From the NCBI RefSeq assembly GCF_013408445.1, contig NZ_JACBZL010000001.1, forward strand, positions 496,001 through 560,000: DNA of 64,000 bases. The letters run 5' to 3'. This document shows, in pieces, positions 7,537 through 15,389 of the stretch (position 1 is its first letter; each line of letters starts with the position of its first letter). The position numbers were made by a program, and so were the translations under genes. The DNA comes from Corynebacterium tuberculostearicum (GTDB lineage: Bacteria; Actinomycetota; Actinomycetes; Mycobacteriales; Mycobacteriaceae). The notes under the pieces are model-generated. The model saw only the letters and a list, made by a program, of their open reading frames with translations. It was not told where the DNA came from and made no database searches.

Positions 7537-8460
7537 TTAGGACTGGGATGACGTCAAAGCAAGAAATGCGTCCTCTAAGGAATGTGTGCGAATAGTCAGG
7601 TCATGGGCCGAGGTGTGATTGAGAAGATAATTCGCAAGTACATCGGAGTCACGGGTGGTCATCCGGACGTAGCCGTTAGACAAGGAAACCTCGGTGACGG
7701 TGGGTAGCTCTTTCGCATTTAAAGGTGTGCCGTCGAATTTCGCCTCGACTATGCGCTTGCCCGACTGTTCGCGTAGTTCTGTGGCCTTAGCATCTGCGCG
7801 CAGCTTTCCTTCATGCAGGAGAATTATTCTTTCTGCAAAATTGTCTGCCTCTTCGAGGAAGTGCGTAGCGAAGACAATGGTGCGTCCCTGGTCTGCTTGT
7901 CTGTGCATGGTGGACCAGAACTCGTGGCGCGCTTGAGCATCCATGCCAGCTGTTGGCTCATCGAGCAATAGGATTTGGGGATTGCCCACAAGAGCTAGGG
8001 CGAATCGCACACGTTGTTGCTCGCCACCAGAGCATTTGCCCACTGGGCGGTGCAGGATAAGGTCTAGGCCGGCCTGTCTGGAAACTTCCTCGACAGGCAA
8101 GGGTTCAGGAAAGATAGAGGAAATCATCTTCAGGGTGTCCAGGACTGTGAGCTCAGGTAGCAGGCCACCGGTTTGCAGCACGGCTCCAATCTGCGCCGCG
8201 CGGATCGCAGCGTGCGGTGTGTGTCCGAGCACGGAAATGTTGCCGGAGGAGGGTGTGGTGAGCCCGAGGATGAGATCGAATAGGGTGGTTTTGCCTGCTC
8301 CATTGGTGCCTAATAGGCCTACGATCTCGCCTTGGGCGATGCTGAAGGAAATATCCCTGAGCGCATGGACGGGATGGGAGGATCTCGTGGCAAAGGCTTT
8401 ACTGACTCCGGATACGTCTATAGCTGGCGGTTGTCCGGTAGATGGATCTGTAGTTCTCAT
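7537..8460 (-). CDS. ABC transporter ATP-binding protein
   Basis: 307 residues. Walker A GTNGAGKT at about 51-58, signature CSGGEQQRV at about 143, Walker B ILLLDEPTAGMD, and the H-loop ATHFLEEAD. A C-terminal domain of about 80 residues is typical of DrrA/CcmA-like drug exporters. First gene of the leftward operon ATPase-permease-kinase-regulator (39 nt before the permease). Just upstream of the ATG, GATACT stands 8 nt from the start, so the mRNA may be leaderless or nearly so. A palindrome at 8518-8533 in the divergent promoter region could bind the operon's response regulator. Confidence 0.92.
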   Translation of the reverse strand: MRTTDPSTGQPPAIDVSGVSKAFATRSSHPVHALRDISFSIAQGEIVGLLGTNGAGKTTLFDLILGLTTPSSGNISVLGHTPHAAIRAAQIGAVLQTGGLLPELTVLDTLKMISSIFPEPLPVEEVSRQAGLDLILHRPVGKCSGGEQQRVRFALALVGNPQILLLDEPTAGMDAQARHEFWSTMHRQADQGRTIVFATHFLEEADNFAERIILLHEGKLRADAKATELREQSGKRIVEAKFDGTPLNAKELPTVTEVSLSNGYVRMTTRDSDVLANYLLNHTSAHDLTIRTHSLEDAFLALTSSQS

Positions 8461-8517
8461 ACCTGGAAAGTATCCGTAGCCAGCAAAGATGATGAATAGG
8501 ATCTGTCAACACATTTT

Positions 8518-8533
8518 CATGACAAGTGTCATG
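8518..8533. promoter_or_regulatory. Palindromic candidate operator between ABC operon and cadD-like gene
   Basis: CATGACA-AG-TGTCATG: perfect 7-bp arms with a 2-bp centre, in the 91-bp divergent intergenic region. It adjoins TTGACA on the minus strand (8509-8514). NarL-type regulators often bind such sites; control of either gene is inferred. Confidence 0.5.
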
Positions 8534-8551
8534 CCGCGATAAGGTAGGAAA

Positions 8552-9124
8552 GTGCTTACTACTCTCGCAGCGGCTACTGGACTATTCGTGGCCACCAATA
8601 TCGATGACATTGTGGTGTTGTCCCTCTTCTTCGCCCGTGGTGCTGGGCGCAAGGGCACGACGCCCGCGATTCTGGTAGGTCAGTATGTGGGGTTTCTCGG
8701 CATACTAGCGGCCTCTGCCATTGTCGGACTGGGCTTTAATGCTGTTTTACCTGAGGATTTGATTCGCTACTTTGGTCTCATTCCATTGCTTTTAGGCCTA
8801 TGGGCAGCGTGGCAGGCATTCCGGGGTGAGGATGACGATGAGGACGTTTCGGGCAAAAGGCTGAGCGCACTTGCGGTAGCCGGGGTGACCTTCGCCAACG
8901 GTGGCGACAATATCGGCGTCTATGTACCAGTGTTTACCACCTCTGCGCCGGCTGAGGTAGCGATCTATTGCGTGGCCTTCTTAATCCTCGTGGCGCCCCT
9001 AGTGTGGGCAGCGCGGTTTGTGGCCACGCGGCCGGGCATTGCAGAAGCACTGGAGAAATGGGAAAGCGTACTGTTTCCCGCGGTTTTAATTCTGTTAGGA
9101 ATTGCGATCTTGTTTGCGGTGTAA
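8552..9124 (+). CDS. CadD-family cadmium resistance / cation transporter
   Basis: 190 residues with about five hydrophobic helices. The start TGLFVATNIDDIVVLSLFFA with the Asn-Ile-Asp-Asp motif and the internal repeat-like FANGGDNIGVYVPVF are hallmarks of the CadD/LysE-superfamily transporters. An acidic loop (GEDDDEDV) lies between the halves. The GTG at 8552 is preceded by AAGGTAGGA. The family is associated with Cd2+ resistance in staphylococci; the substrate here is not proven. It is transcribed away from the ABC operon and ends at a bidirectional terminator shared with tRNA-Pro. Confidence 0.85.
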   Translation: MLTTLAAATGLFVATNIDDIVVLSLFFARGAGRKGTTPAILVGQYVGFLGILAASAIVGLGFNAVLPEDLIRYFGLIPLLLGLWAAWQAFRGEDDDEDVSGKRLSALAVAGVTFANGGDNIGVYVPVFTTSAPAEVAIYCVAFLILVAPLVWAARFVATRPGIAEALEKWESVLFPAVLILLGIAILFAV

Positions 9125-9140
9125 ACCGCAGAATAGAAAA

Positions 9141-9174
9141 AGCCGGCACCTTCACGGTGCCGGCTGAACTTTTT
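9141..9174. terminator. Bidirectional terminator
   Basis: Stem agccggcacc / ggtgccggct with a 5-nt loop. TTTTT follows on the plus strand and TTTTTC on the minus strand, so it serves both the cadD-like gene and the leftward tRNA. Confidence 0.85.
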
Positions 9175-9175
9175 G

Positions 9176-9249
9176 TCGGGCTAACAGGATTTGAACCTGC
9201 GACCCCTACACCCCCAGTGTAGTGCGCTACCAAACTGCGCCATAGCCCG
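9176..9249 (-). tRNA. tRNA-Pro(GGG)
   Basis: The 74-nt minus-strand sequence folds as a cloverleaf: acceptor CGGGCTA/TAGCCCG with discriminator A, D-stem GCGC/GCGC, anticodon stem CTACA/TGTAG with loop CTGGGGG (anticodon GGG), and T-arm GCAGG-TTCAAAT-CCTGT. CCA is not encoded. It is followed by the terminator at 9141-9174. Confidence 0.95.
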
Positions 9250-9320
9250 CCGTCGAACTGTGCGACTTGTCTAGATTACATCAGTAGGATTCTACTGTGA
9301 AATTTGGGGTGTAACCTGCG

Positions 9321-9710
9321 CTAAAACTCGCCGCTGGAGTAGACCCAAGCGCCGCCCACGCGGCGAAACGAAGAACGCTCGCGTTGTGAGCCAACGGCCG
9401 CGCCTTTATAAAAGGCCTCAAACTCCACCACGCCGGAATTATCGAGCAATCCGCCTGCTTGGGTGTCTAGGATATCAAGGCGGTAAAACCGGACGGGAGA
9501 ATCAGCCAAGTCGAGTGTTGCAGGGCGAGTATCGGGATCCCACGTACGGAGCAGATAAGCTTCGTCGCCAGTAACAAAGGCGCTAAAGCGCGAGCGCATG
9601 AGCGCCTCAGCGGTAGGCGCATTGGTGCCGGCATGGTACTTGCCGCAGCACTCTCCGTAGGTCAGGCCGGTGCCGCACGGGCAGCGGCGCGAGGAATCAA
9701 AGGCTGCCAT
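9321..9710 (-). CDS. YchJ-family (UPF0225) SEC-C metal-binding protein
   Basis: 129 residues. An N-terminal SEC-C motif (CPCGTGLTYGECCGKYH, residues about 11-27) supplies Cys/His zinc ligands and is followed by the NTF2-like fold of YchJ proteins (EALMRSRFSAFVTGDEAYLL, TWDPDTRP, GVVEFEAFYK). The start ATG overlaps the upstream gene's stop as TAATG, so both are translated from one mRNA. The function of the family is not established. Confidence 0.9.
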   Translation of the reverse strand: MAAFDSSRRCPCGTGLTYGECCGKYHAGTNAPTAEALMRSRFSAFVTGDEAYLLRTWDPDTRPATLDLADSPVRFYRLDILDTQAGGLLDNSGVVEFEAFYKGAAVGSQRERSSFRRVGGAWVYSSGEF

Positions 9711-10867
9711 TAGTGCGCGTCCACGTCCACGATGGTGACGTTGCCGATCATGCGCTCCACATCGGTGTCCTTCGCGGCAGAGCGCAGCGTGGATTCTTCT
9801 GATGCAGACAGGTTCCCTTTAAGCTCGATGCGGCGCTCAAAGCTGGCGGGGCCGGTTTGGGTGATGCTCACGTGGACGTCGTCAAGCGCAAGCTTCTTGC
9901 CGGCATCCTTGATTGCTTGGGTCGCGGCCGTAGCCAGAGCAGACATAATAAGACCCTCGGCGGTAAAGCCCTTACCCTTGCCGCCATTCTTCTTCGTGCG
10001 GTCGGCACTGAGGCTGTGGTCATTGTGGCGGACGACCACGCCGAATCTGGTGCCGGTGGCCGGCTGCGCAACGGCGGCGTCGGTTCCTACTTCTTCTGGC
10101 CGGTAGTCAGGAACGATGAACTGCTCGGCCCACGCACCGATGAGATCCGCAGCGCGGGCTGCCGTGCCCTGCTTCGTGAGCAGATGATCGGTCTTGTCCA
10201 AAGAAACCAAGGACTTGGGGTAGCGCGTGAGCAGGAAGATATTTTGCGCATTGTCAATACCCACCGTCTGGTCAATGGGCGAGTGCAATACCATCAATGG
10301 CTTGCGGAGCTTGGGCAGGTATTCCTCGGGGTTAGTATCCGCCAAGTCCTCGAGGAACTTGCGGGAAATGATAAGGCCGCGGCCGCCGAGGATGACTTCC
10401 ACCTCGCCGTTGGCGTCGACCTCGCCGATCTTGTCCGCATAGTGAAGCACGGAGTGGGCAGGATCAAAGGGGGCGCCAATGGTGGCTACAGCCTTAAGAG
10501 ATTTCATGGTAGTGGCCGCCTTCAACGCAGCGGCGCCACCCAGCGAGTGGCCCATGAGCAATTGTGGGGCAGAGTAATTCTCCGTCAGCCAGGCGGCAGC
10601 GGCATGGATATCGTCAACGTTTTGGCTAAAGGTAGTATCGCCAAATTCACCGGCGGACTGGCCAAGGCCGGGAAAATCGAAACGCAAAGTGGCGATGCCG
10701 AACTCGGTGAGCTGCTTCGCGGTGCGGGCAGCACCGGGAGTGTGGCGGGAGCCGGCGAAGCAATGGGCAAAGATGGCGTAGGCGATCGGGGGAGAGTCCG
10801 GGAAGTCGATGGTTCCGGCCATCTCGGTACCCCGGCTCGAAGGCAGCTTAACGTTGACGGATTGCAT
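9710..10867 (-). CDS. Alpha/beta hydrolase fused to a cysteine-less OsmC-like domain
   Basis: 385 residues from ATG 10867, the most likely start; an upstream extension to 10996 overlaps the divergent secA2 region. Residues about 1-250 are an alpha/beta hydrolase: oxyanion region FAHCFAGSRHTPGA, nucleophile elbow GHSLGGAAA (Ser), Asp in HSPIDQTVG and His in KTDHLLT. Residues about 265-385 follow the OsmC fold (GTRFGVVVRHNDHSLSADR, FTAEGLIMSALATAATQAI), as in known bifunctional hydrolase/OsmC proteins. The two redox cysteines of OsmC are missing (Ala in SALATAAT, Asp in AAKDTDVER), so it cannot act as a classic thiol peroxidase. Possible lipid or thioester hydrolase. Confidence 0.85.
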   Translation of the reverse strand: MQSVNVKLPSSRGTEMAGTIDFPDSPPIAYAIFAHCFAGSRHTPGAARTAKQLTEFGIATLRFDFPGLGQSAGEFGDTTFSQNVDDIHAAAAWLTENYSAPQLLMGHSLGGAAALKAATTMKSLKAVATIGAPFDPAHSVLHYADKIGEVDANGEVEVILGGRGLIISRKFLEDLADTNPEEYLPKLRKPLMVLHSPIDQTVGIDNAQNIFLLTRYPKSLVSLDKTDHLLTKQGTAARAADLIGAWAEQFIVPDYRPEEVGTDAAVAQPATGTRFGVVVRHNDHSLSADRTKKNGGKGKGFTAEGLIMSALATAATQAIKDAGKKLALDDVHVSITQTGPASFERRIELKGNLSASEESTLRSAAKDTDVERMIGNVTIVDVDAH

Positions 10868-10954
10868 GAGAACTAGAATAACGGGCCTCTTACCCGCAAG
10901 CCATACCAGGTTGACTACAGTCGATAGGAGCAATCCAAATAAGGAGGATGAGGT

Positions 10955-13246
10955 ATGGGCGCGTTCGATTGGTTCTGGAAGGCAATGGGCTCGCAAAGCG
11001 AGCGTAACGATAAGAAATCCAAGGCCATCGTGGGTTCAGCCGATGAAGCGGCCAGGGCATTGGGCCAGCAGGACGACGCAGCTGTAGCCCAAGCCGCACG
11101 CGATGCCGTAAAAGGCGGCGAGATCGCCGATAAGGCGCAGTTCCTCGCGGCCTTAGCAGTAGCGTGTGAGCGCACCTTGGGCATGAATCCCTTCAACGTG
11201 CAATCCCAGGCAGTCCTGCGCCTGCTCACCGGAGACGTCATCCAAATGGCAACCGGCGAAGGCAAGACTTTGGTGGGCGCCATGGCGGCTACAGGTTTCG
11301 CGTTGACTGGCAAACGCGTCCACGTTGTCACCGTCAATAACTATCTCGCCGCCCGCGACGCCGAATGGATGCGCCCTGTCGTGGAGTTCTTTGGCTTAAA
11401 CGTTGCCTCGGTAACAGAGGGCATGACACCGGACGAGCGCCGCGCTGCCTACGCGCAGGATATTATCTACGCACCGGTCAACGAACTGGGCTTTGATTTG
11501 TTGCGCGATAATCAAATTACCGACCGCTCCCACACGGTGCAGGCCGCTGGCGACGTTGCCCTCGTAGATGAAGCCGATTCCGTCTTGGTGGATGAGGCCC
11601 TTGTGCCCCTAGTGCTGGCCGGTAATCGGCCGGGTGAGGCCCCCACCGGGCACATCACCAATGTGGTTTCCCGCCTGCGCGAGAAGCTGGACTACTCCAT
11701 CTCTGAGGACGGCCGCACCGTTCAGCTGACCGAGACTGGTGCACGCCGCGTGGAGCAAGAATTGGGCATTGATTCACTCTATTCGGAGGAGAATATCGGC
11801 ACCATCTTGGTGAAGGTCAACCTCGCCCTGCATGCCAAGGCCCTGCTCATCCGGGACATCCACTACATCGTGGTCGATGGCAAGCTGCAGCTTATCGACG
11901 CCTCCCGGGGCCGCGTTGCCGACCTCCAACGCTGGCCCGACGGGCTCCAGGCGGCAGTAGAAGCCAAGGAAGGCCTAGAGGTTTCCGAAGGCGGGCGCAT
12001 CCTCGACACCATCACGCTGCAAGAACTTATGCGGCGTTACCCACTCGTGTGCGGCATGACTGGTACCGCGGTGGAGGCGACCGATCAGCTGCGGCAGTTC
12101 TATGGTCTTCATGTATCCGTGATCGACCGCAATAAGCCGCTGCAGCGCTTTGACGAGCAAGACCGCATTTTCGCGACAGTCGATGATAAATCCGCCGCCA
12201 TCGTGGAGGAAATAGCCACCATTCACGCCACGGGGCAACCCATCCTCGTGGGCACGCAGGATGTAGCTGAGTCGGAAGATCTGGCGGATGCCTTGCGCGA
12301 GCGCGGCATTGACGTCAATGTGCTCAACGCCAAAAATGATGAGCAGGAGGCACAGATCGTCGCCGAGGCCGGCGATATTGGACGCGTCACCGTCTCTACC
12401 CAGATGGCCGGACGCGGCACCGATATTAAGTTGGGCGGCGCTAACGAAGCTGACCATGATGCAGTAGCGGAGCTGGGTGGCTTGGCGGTTATCGGTACCT
12501 CCCGCCACCGCACCGCCCGCTTGGATAACCAATTGCGCGGCCGTGCAGGCCGGCAAGGTGATCCGGGCCTGTCCCTATTCTTCGTCTCCCTTGAAGACGA
12601 TGTAGTCCAGCAAGGCGGCGACGGCGAGACAGTGCGTGCCCAACCAGCAGAAGACGGGCGCATTGAATCCAAGCGAGTGAGCGATTTCGTGGCCCACTGC
12701 CAGCGCGTGACCGAGGGCCAACTACTCGAAATTCATGCCCAGACCTGGAAGTATAACCAGCTTCTGGCGGATCAGCGCATTATTATTGATGAGCGCCGAG
12801 CCAAACTATTGGATACTGATCAAGCCTGGCAGGAACTATCCCAACGCGCTCCGGAGCGCGCAGCAGAGCTACGGGAGGTCCCTGAGGAAGCACGCATTAA
12901 GGCCGCGCGCGAAGTTATGCTCTATCACCTGGACTTGGCCTGGGCCGACCACTTGGAGCTTATGGACGATGTGCGCGAGTCGATCCACCTGCGCGCCATC
13001 GCACGTGAGACGCCGATCGACGAGTACCACCGCATTGCGGTGAGGGAGTTTAAGGACTTGGCTCAGCGGGCCGTCGACAAGTCTGTGGAGACTTTCCGCA
13101 CGGTGCTTATCGACGCCGCTGGGGCGCACCTCGATGACGCCGGCCTCGCTCGTCCGAGTGCTACATGGACCTACATGGTGTCCGATAACCCCCTTGCGGG
13201 CAAGGGAAATTCCGTGCTGAGCGGCATCGGAAACATTTTCCGGTGA
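10955..13246 (+). CDS. secA2: Accessory Sec translocase ATPase SecA2
   Basis: 763 residues, shorter than housekeeping SecA and lacking its C-terminal zinc-binding tail, as usual for actinobacterial SecA2. Walker A is in MATGEGKTLVGAM (about 99-111) and the DEAD-like box in LVDEADSVLVDEA. Helicase motifs follow: QMAGRGTDIKLGG, then HRTARLDNQLRGRAGRQGDPG. It powers export of a subset of proteins, working with the SecYEG channel. A strong AAGGAGG precedes the ATG at 10955. Neighbours downstream are odhI and ftsR, the arrangement seen in other corynebacteria. Confidence 0.93.
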   Translation: MGAFDWFWKAMGSQSERNDKKSKAIVGSADEAARALGQQDDAAVAQAARDAVKGGEIADKAQFLAALAVACERTLGMNPFNVQSQAVLRLLTGDVIQMATGEGKTLVGAMAATGFALTGKRVHVVTVNNYLAARDAEWMRPVVEFFGLNVASVTEGMTPDERRAAYAQDIIYAPVNELGFDLLRDNQITDRSHTVQAAGDVALVDEADSVLVDEALVPLVLAGNRPGEAPTGHITNVVSRLREKLDYSISEDGRTVQLTETGARRVEQELGIDSLYSEENIGTILVKVNLALHAKALLIRDIHYIVVDGKLQLIDASRGRVADLQRWPDGLQAAVEAKEGLEVSEGGRILDTITLQELMRRYPLVCGMTGTAVEATDQLRQFYGLHVSVIDRNKPLQRFDEQDRIFATVDDKSAAIVEEIATIHATGQPILVGTQDVAESEDLADALRERGIDVNVLNAKNDEQEAQIVAEAGDIGRVTVSTQMAGRGTDIKLGGANEADHDAVAELGGLAVIGTSRHRTARLDNQLRGRAGRQGDPGLSLFFVSLEDDVVQQGGDGETVRAQPAEDGRIESKRVSDFVAHCQRVTEGQLLEIHAQTWKYNQLLADQRIIIDERRAKLLDTDQAWQELSQRAPERAAELREVPEEARIKAAREVMLYHLDLAWADHLELMDDVRESIHLRAIARETPIDEYHRIAVREFKDLAQRAVDKSVETFRTVLIDAAGAHLDDAGLARPSATWTYMVSDNPLAGKGNSVLSGIGNIFR

Positions 13247-13331
13247 AATTATTCCCCGCGAAGGGGCCACGGACTCACGTGAGTCGCTAGTATTGTTATA
13301 AGTAACTCGTAACTAATCCCCGGAGGTAACA

Positions 13332-13766
13332 ATGAGCGAGAACACCGGAACCCCGGAACCACAGGTAGAGACCACATCTGTATTCCGCGCAGACCTGCTC
13401 AAGGAGATGGAAAACGGCGCGAATGGCAATGATGCTACCGCTGCCGGCACCGACAACTTGGCGGAAGGTCAGGCCCTCCTCGTGGTAAAGCGTGGCCCGA
13501 ACGCGGGTGCCCGCTTCTTGCTGGATCAGGCGACTACTACCGCCGGCCGCCACCCTGAGGCAGACATCTTCCTCGATGACGTTACGGTGTCCCGCCGCCA
13601 CGCGGAGTTTCGCAAGAATGATGACGGCAAGTTCGAGGTAGTTGATGTGGGATCCCTCAACGGAACCTACGTGAACCGCGAACCCCGCAACTCCCAGGTG
13701 CTCGAGGTAGGAGACGAAATCCAGATTGGCAAGTTCCGCCTGGTTTTCATCGCTAACCAGAGCTAA
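13332..13766 (+). CDS. odhI: OdhI, FHA-domain inhibitor of 2-oxoglutarate dehydrogenase
   Basis: 144 residues. The N-terminal VETTSVFR carries Thr14 and Thr15, the conserved Pkn phosphorylation sites of OdhI/GarA. The C-terminal FHA domain (about 50-140) has GRHPEADIFLDD, VSRRHAEF and GSLNGTYVN, the phosphothreonine-binding loops. Unphosphorylated OdhI binds and inhibits OdhA of the TCA cycle, and PknG phosphorylation relieves this, directing carbon between energy and glutamate. CCGGAGGTAAC precedes the ATG. An extended hairpin lies after the gene (13775-13819). Confidence 0.95.
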   Translation: MSENTGTPEPQVETTSVFRADLLKEMENGANGNDATAAGTDNLAEGQALLVVKRGPNAGARFLLDQATTTAGRHPEADIFLDDVTVSRRHAEFRKNDDGKFEVVDVGSLNGTYVNREPRNSQVLEVGDEIQIGKFRLVFIANQS

Positions 13767-13774
13767 TTATTTTC

Positions 13775-13819
13775 GTAGACTAGCCGCACTTCCTTACAAG
13801 GAGGGGCGGTGTCGTCTAC
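13775..13819 (+). other. Extended stem-loop between odhI and ftsR
   Basis: Outer stem GTAGAC/GTCTAC, middle GCCGC/GGCGG and inner TCCTT/AAGGA stack into one 45-nt hairpin with small internal loops. No clear T-run follows (cttatgtc), so it is either a weak odhI terminator, an mRNA 3' stabiliser or a leader element for ftsR. Visible in sequence; role inferred. Confidence 0.5.
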
Positions 13820-13864
13820 TTATGTCACGATAAGAACTTTCAGTACCCCTAAGAGATAGACACA

Positions 13865-14611
13865 GTGAGCGCAGCAGATTCCTCGGCCGCAGCAGTACGC
13901 CGCACCAGCCCTAAAGCTAAGAAGCCAAAGACCATGTCCATTGGCGTGGTTTTGGAGACGCTGAATCAGCAATTCCCTGACGTCACGGTGTCCAAGATTC
14001 GCTTCCTCGAATCTGAGGGGCTCATCAGTCCACAGCGCACGGCCTCGGGCTACCGCCGCTTCACCCAGGAGGACGTGGACCGACTGCGGTATATTCTCAC
14101 CACTCAGCGCGATAACTATACGCCGCTGAAGGTTATCCGCGAGCAGCTAGAAGCCATGGATTCCGGCCAGGTGACCGCCATCGTTTCCGCAGGAAATGCG
14201 GAAACCCTGCTCTCGCCGCAGCAGTTTAAGGCCCCTGTGGTCACCCGCCTGACCGATGTAGAGGTGGCTACCCAAGCTAGTGCCAGCGAAGATGATGTAG
14301 CCTCCTTGGTTAAATATGGCCTCATCCGCCCGGATGTCGCAGGCTTTTTCAATACCGACGACGTAGCCATTGTCTCGGCCGCGGTGGCACTTAAGGCATT
14401 TGGTTTCGGCTCCCGTGAACTCAAGTCCCTGCGCAATAACGCCCGCCGACAGGCAGACCTGATCTCCCAGGCAGCGGCTCCAGTGGCGCACTCAAATTCC
14501 GATACCGCGCATCAGAAGGCGGAGGAAATCTCCCAGCAAATGACCGCGCTCGTGGTGTCCTTGCACGCAACTCTGGTGAAATCGGATCTGCGCGACGAAT
14601 ACCACTCCTAA
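13865..14611 (+). CDS. ftsR: MerR-type cell-division regulator FtsR
   Basis: 248 residues, GTG start. The N-terminal winged HTH of the MerR type (residues about 22-95) contains MSIGVVLETLNQQFPDVTVSK, IRFLESEGLISPQRTASGYR and RFTQEDVDRLRYIL. The C-terminal part is unlike metal-sensing MerR proteins, with no cysteines. It matches FtsR of C. glutamicum, an activator of ftsZ needed for normal division and growth. The odhI-ftsR-DUF151-merR order supports the assignment. Confidence 0.88.
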   Translation: MSAADSSAAAVRRTSPKAKKPKTMSIGVVLETLNQQFPDVTVSKIRFLESEGLISPQRTASGYRRFTQEDVDRLRYILTTQRDNYTPLKVIREQLEAMDSGQVTAIVSAGNAETLLSPQQFKAPVVTRLTDVEVATQASASEDDVASLVKYGLIRPDVAGFFNTDDVAIVSAAVALKAFGFGSRELKSLRNNARRQADLISQAAAPVAHSNSDTAHQKAEEISQQMTALVVSLHATLVKSDLRDEYHS

Positions 14612-14649
14612 TACACACACGCTCCCGTCTTTGTGGGAGAGTGGTAGTT

Positions 14650-15243
14650 ATGAGTGATGTATCCCTAGAGTTCCACGGTATCCACCAGGTCGGCCCCGAA
14701 GACGATGTGTGCGCTTTGCTGCGCTGGCCGGAAGAGAACCGGTTGATCCCCGTGTGGATCTCCCCGATTGAAGGCATGCAACTAGCTGCCGCTTTAGACG
14801 GCCACCAGCCAAATCGTCCCACCTCGCACGATCTAATCTGCGAGGTACTAGAGGGCACTGGCGGGGTAGATGCGATTGAAATTGCCAATTACCACCAGGG
14901 AACCTTCATGGTAGATATCAAGGCTCCGAACGGAGAGGTTTATGACTCTCGGTTAAGCGACGCACTTGCAGTGTCCGAATATTTCAACGTCCCGATTTCA
15001 GCCGAAGCAGATCTCCTTGCCCAGGTGTCCGTTTATGCCAGCGATGCGGATGTGAAAGAGTACTTCGACCTGGAAATTTCCACCCCCGCCGCAGGCGATA
15101 ATCTATCGACCAGCGAAAACAATGATTCCTCGACCTCGGCGTCAGGAAATGCGCAGGCAGATGCAGATTTTGAAGCCATGATGAGGTCTTTGGGTATGGA
15201 CGAAAAGGATTTCCTTTCGGGGGATGACGACGAAAAAAGTTAA
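14650..15243 (+). CDS. Bifunctional nuclease family (DUF151) protein
   Basis: 197 residues from ATG 14650 (GTG 14641 is in frame but overlaps the GGGAG ribosome binding site). Residues about 1-130 form the BFN/DUF151 domain: EDDVCALLRWPEENRLIPVWISP, IEGMQLAAAL, RPTSHDLICEVLE, and SRLSDALAVSEYFNVPI. The C-terminal 60 residues are Ser/Asn/Asp-rich and probably disordered. The family includes plant and archaeal proteins with reported nuclease activity; the bacterial function is unclear. A small hairpin (ctccc/gggag, 14621-14638) overlaps the ribosome binding site and might modulate translation. Confidence 0.82.
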   Translation: MSDVSLEFHGIHQVGPEDDVCALLRWPEENRLIPVWISPIEGMQLAAALDGHQPNRPTSHDLICEVLEGTGGVDAIEIANYHQGTFMVDIKAPNGEVYDSRLSDALAVSEYFNVPISAEADLLAQVSVYASDADVKEYFDLEISTPAAGDNLSTSENNDSSTSASGNAQADADFEAMMRSLGMDEKDFLSGDDDEKS

Positions 15244-15267
15244 TGACACGCGTGTGACTAATGGTGA

Positions 15268-15379
15268 CAATGGGGTTTGAGAAGTCTAAAGTTGTACTTG
15301 ACAGTTGAGCAAGCAGCGCTTGACGGGCGTATGTGCTTGGCTTTTAATTGATCTTTAGAACTTCCAACAAACCCCATTG
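15268..15379. repeat. Perfect 12-bp inverted repeat in the leader of the second MerR gene
   Basis: CAATGGGGTTTG at 15268-15279 and its exact complement CAAACCCCATTG at 15368-15379, 88 bp apart. The distal arm ends one base before GAG of the ribosome binding site (TTGGAGTAATT) of the gene starting at 15390. If transcribed together the arms could pair and occlude initiation; on DNA they could be two half-sites. Confidence 0.7.
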
Positions 15380-15389
15380 GAGTAATTAC

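Noticed and set aside
9857..10876. 339-codon plus-strand frame opposite the hydrolase-OsmC gene
   Set aside because: Antisense artefact without a ribosome binding site or known domain.
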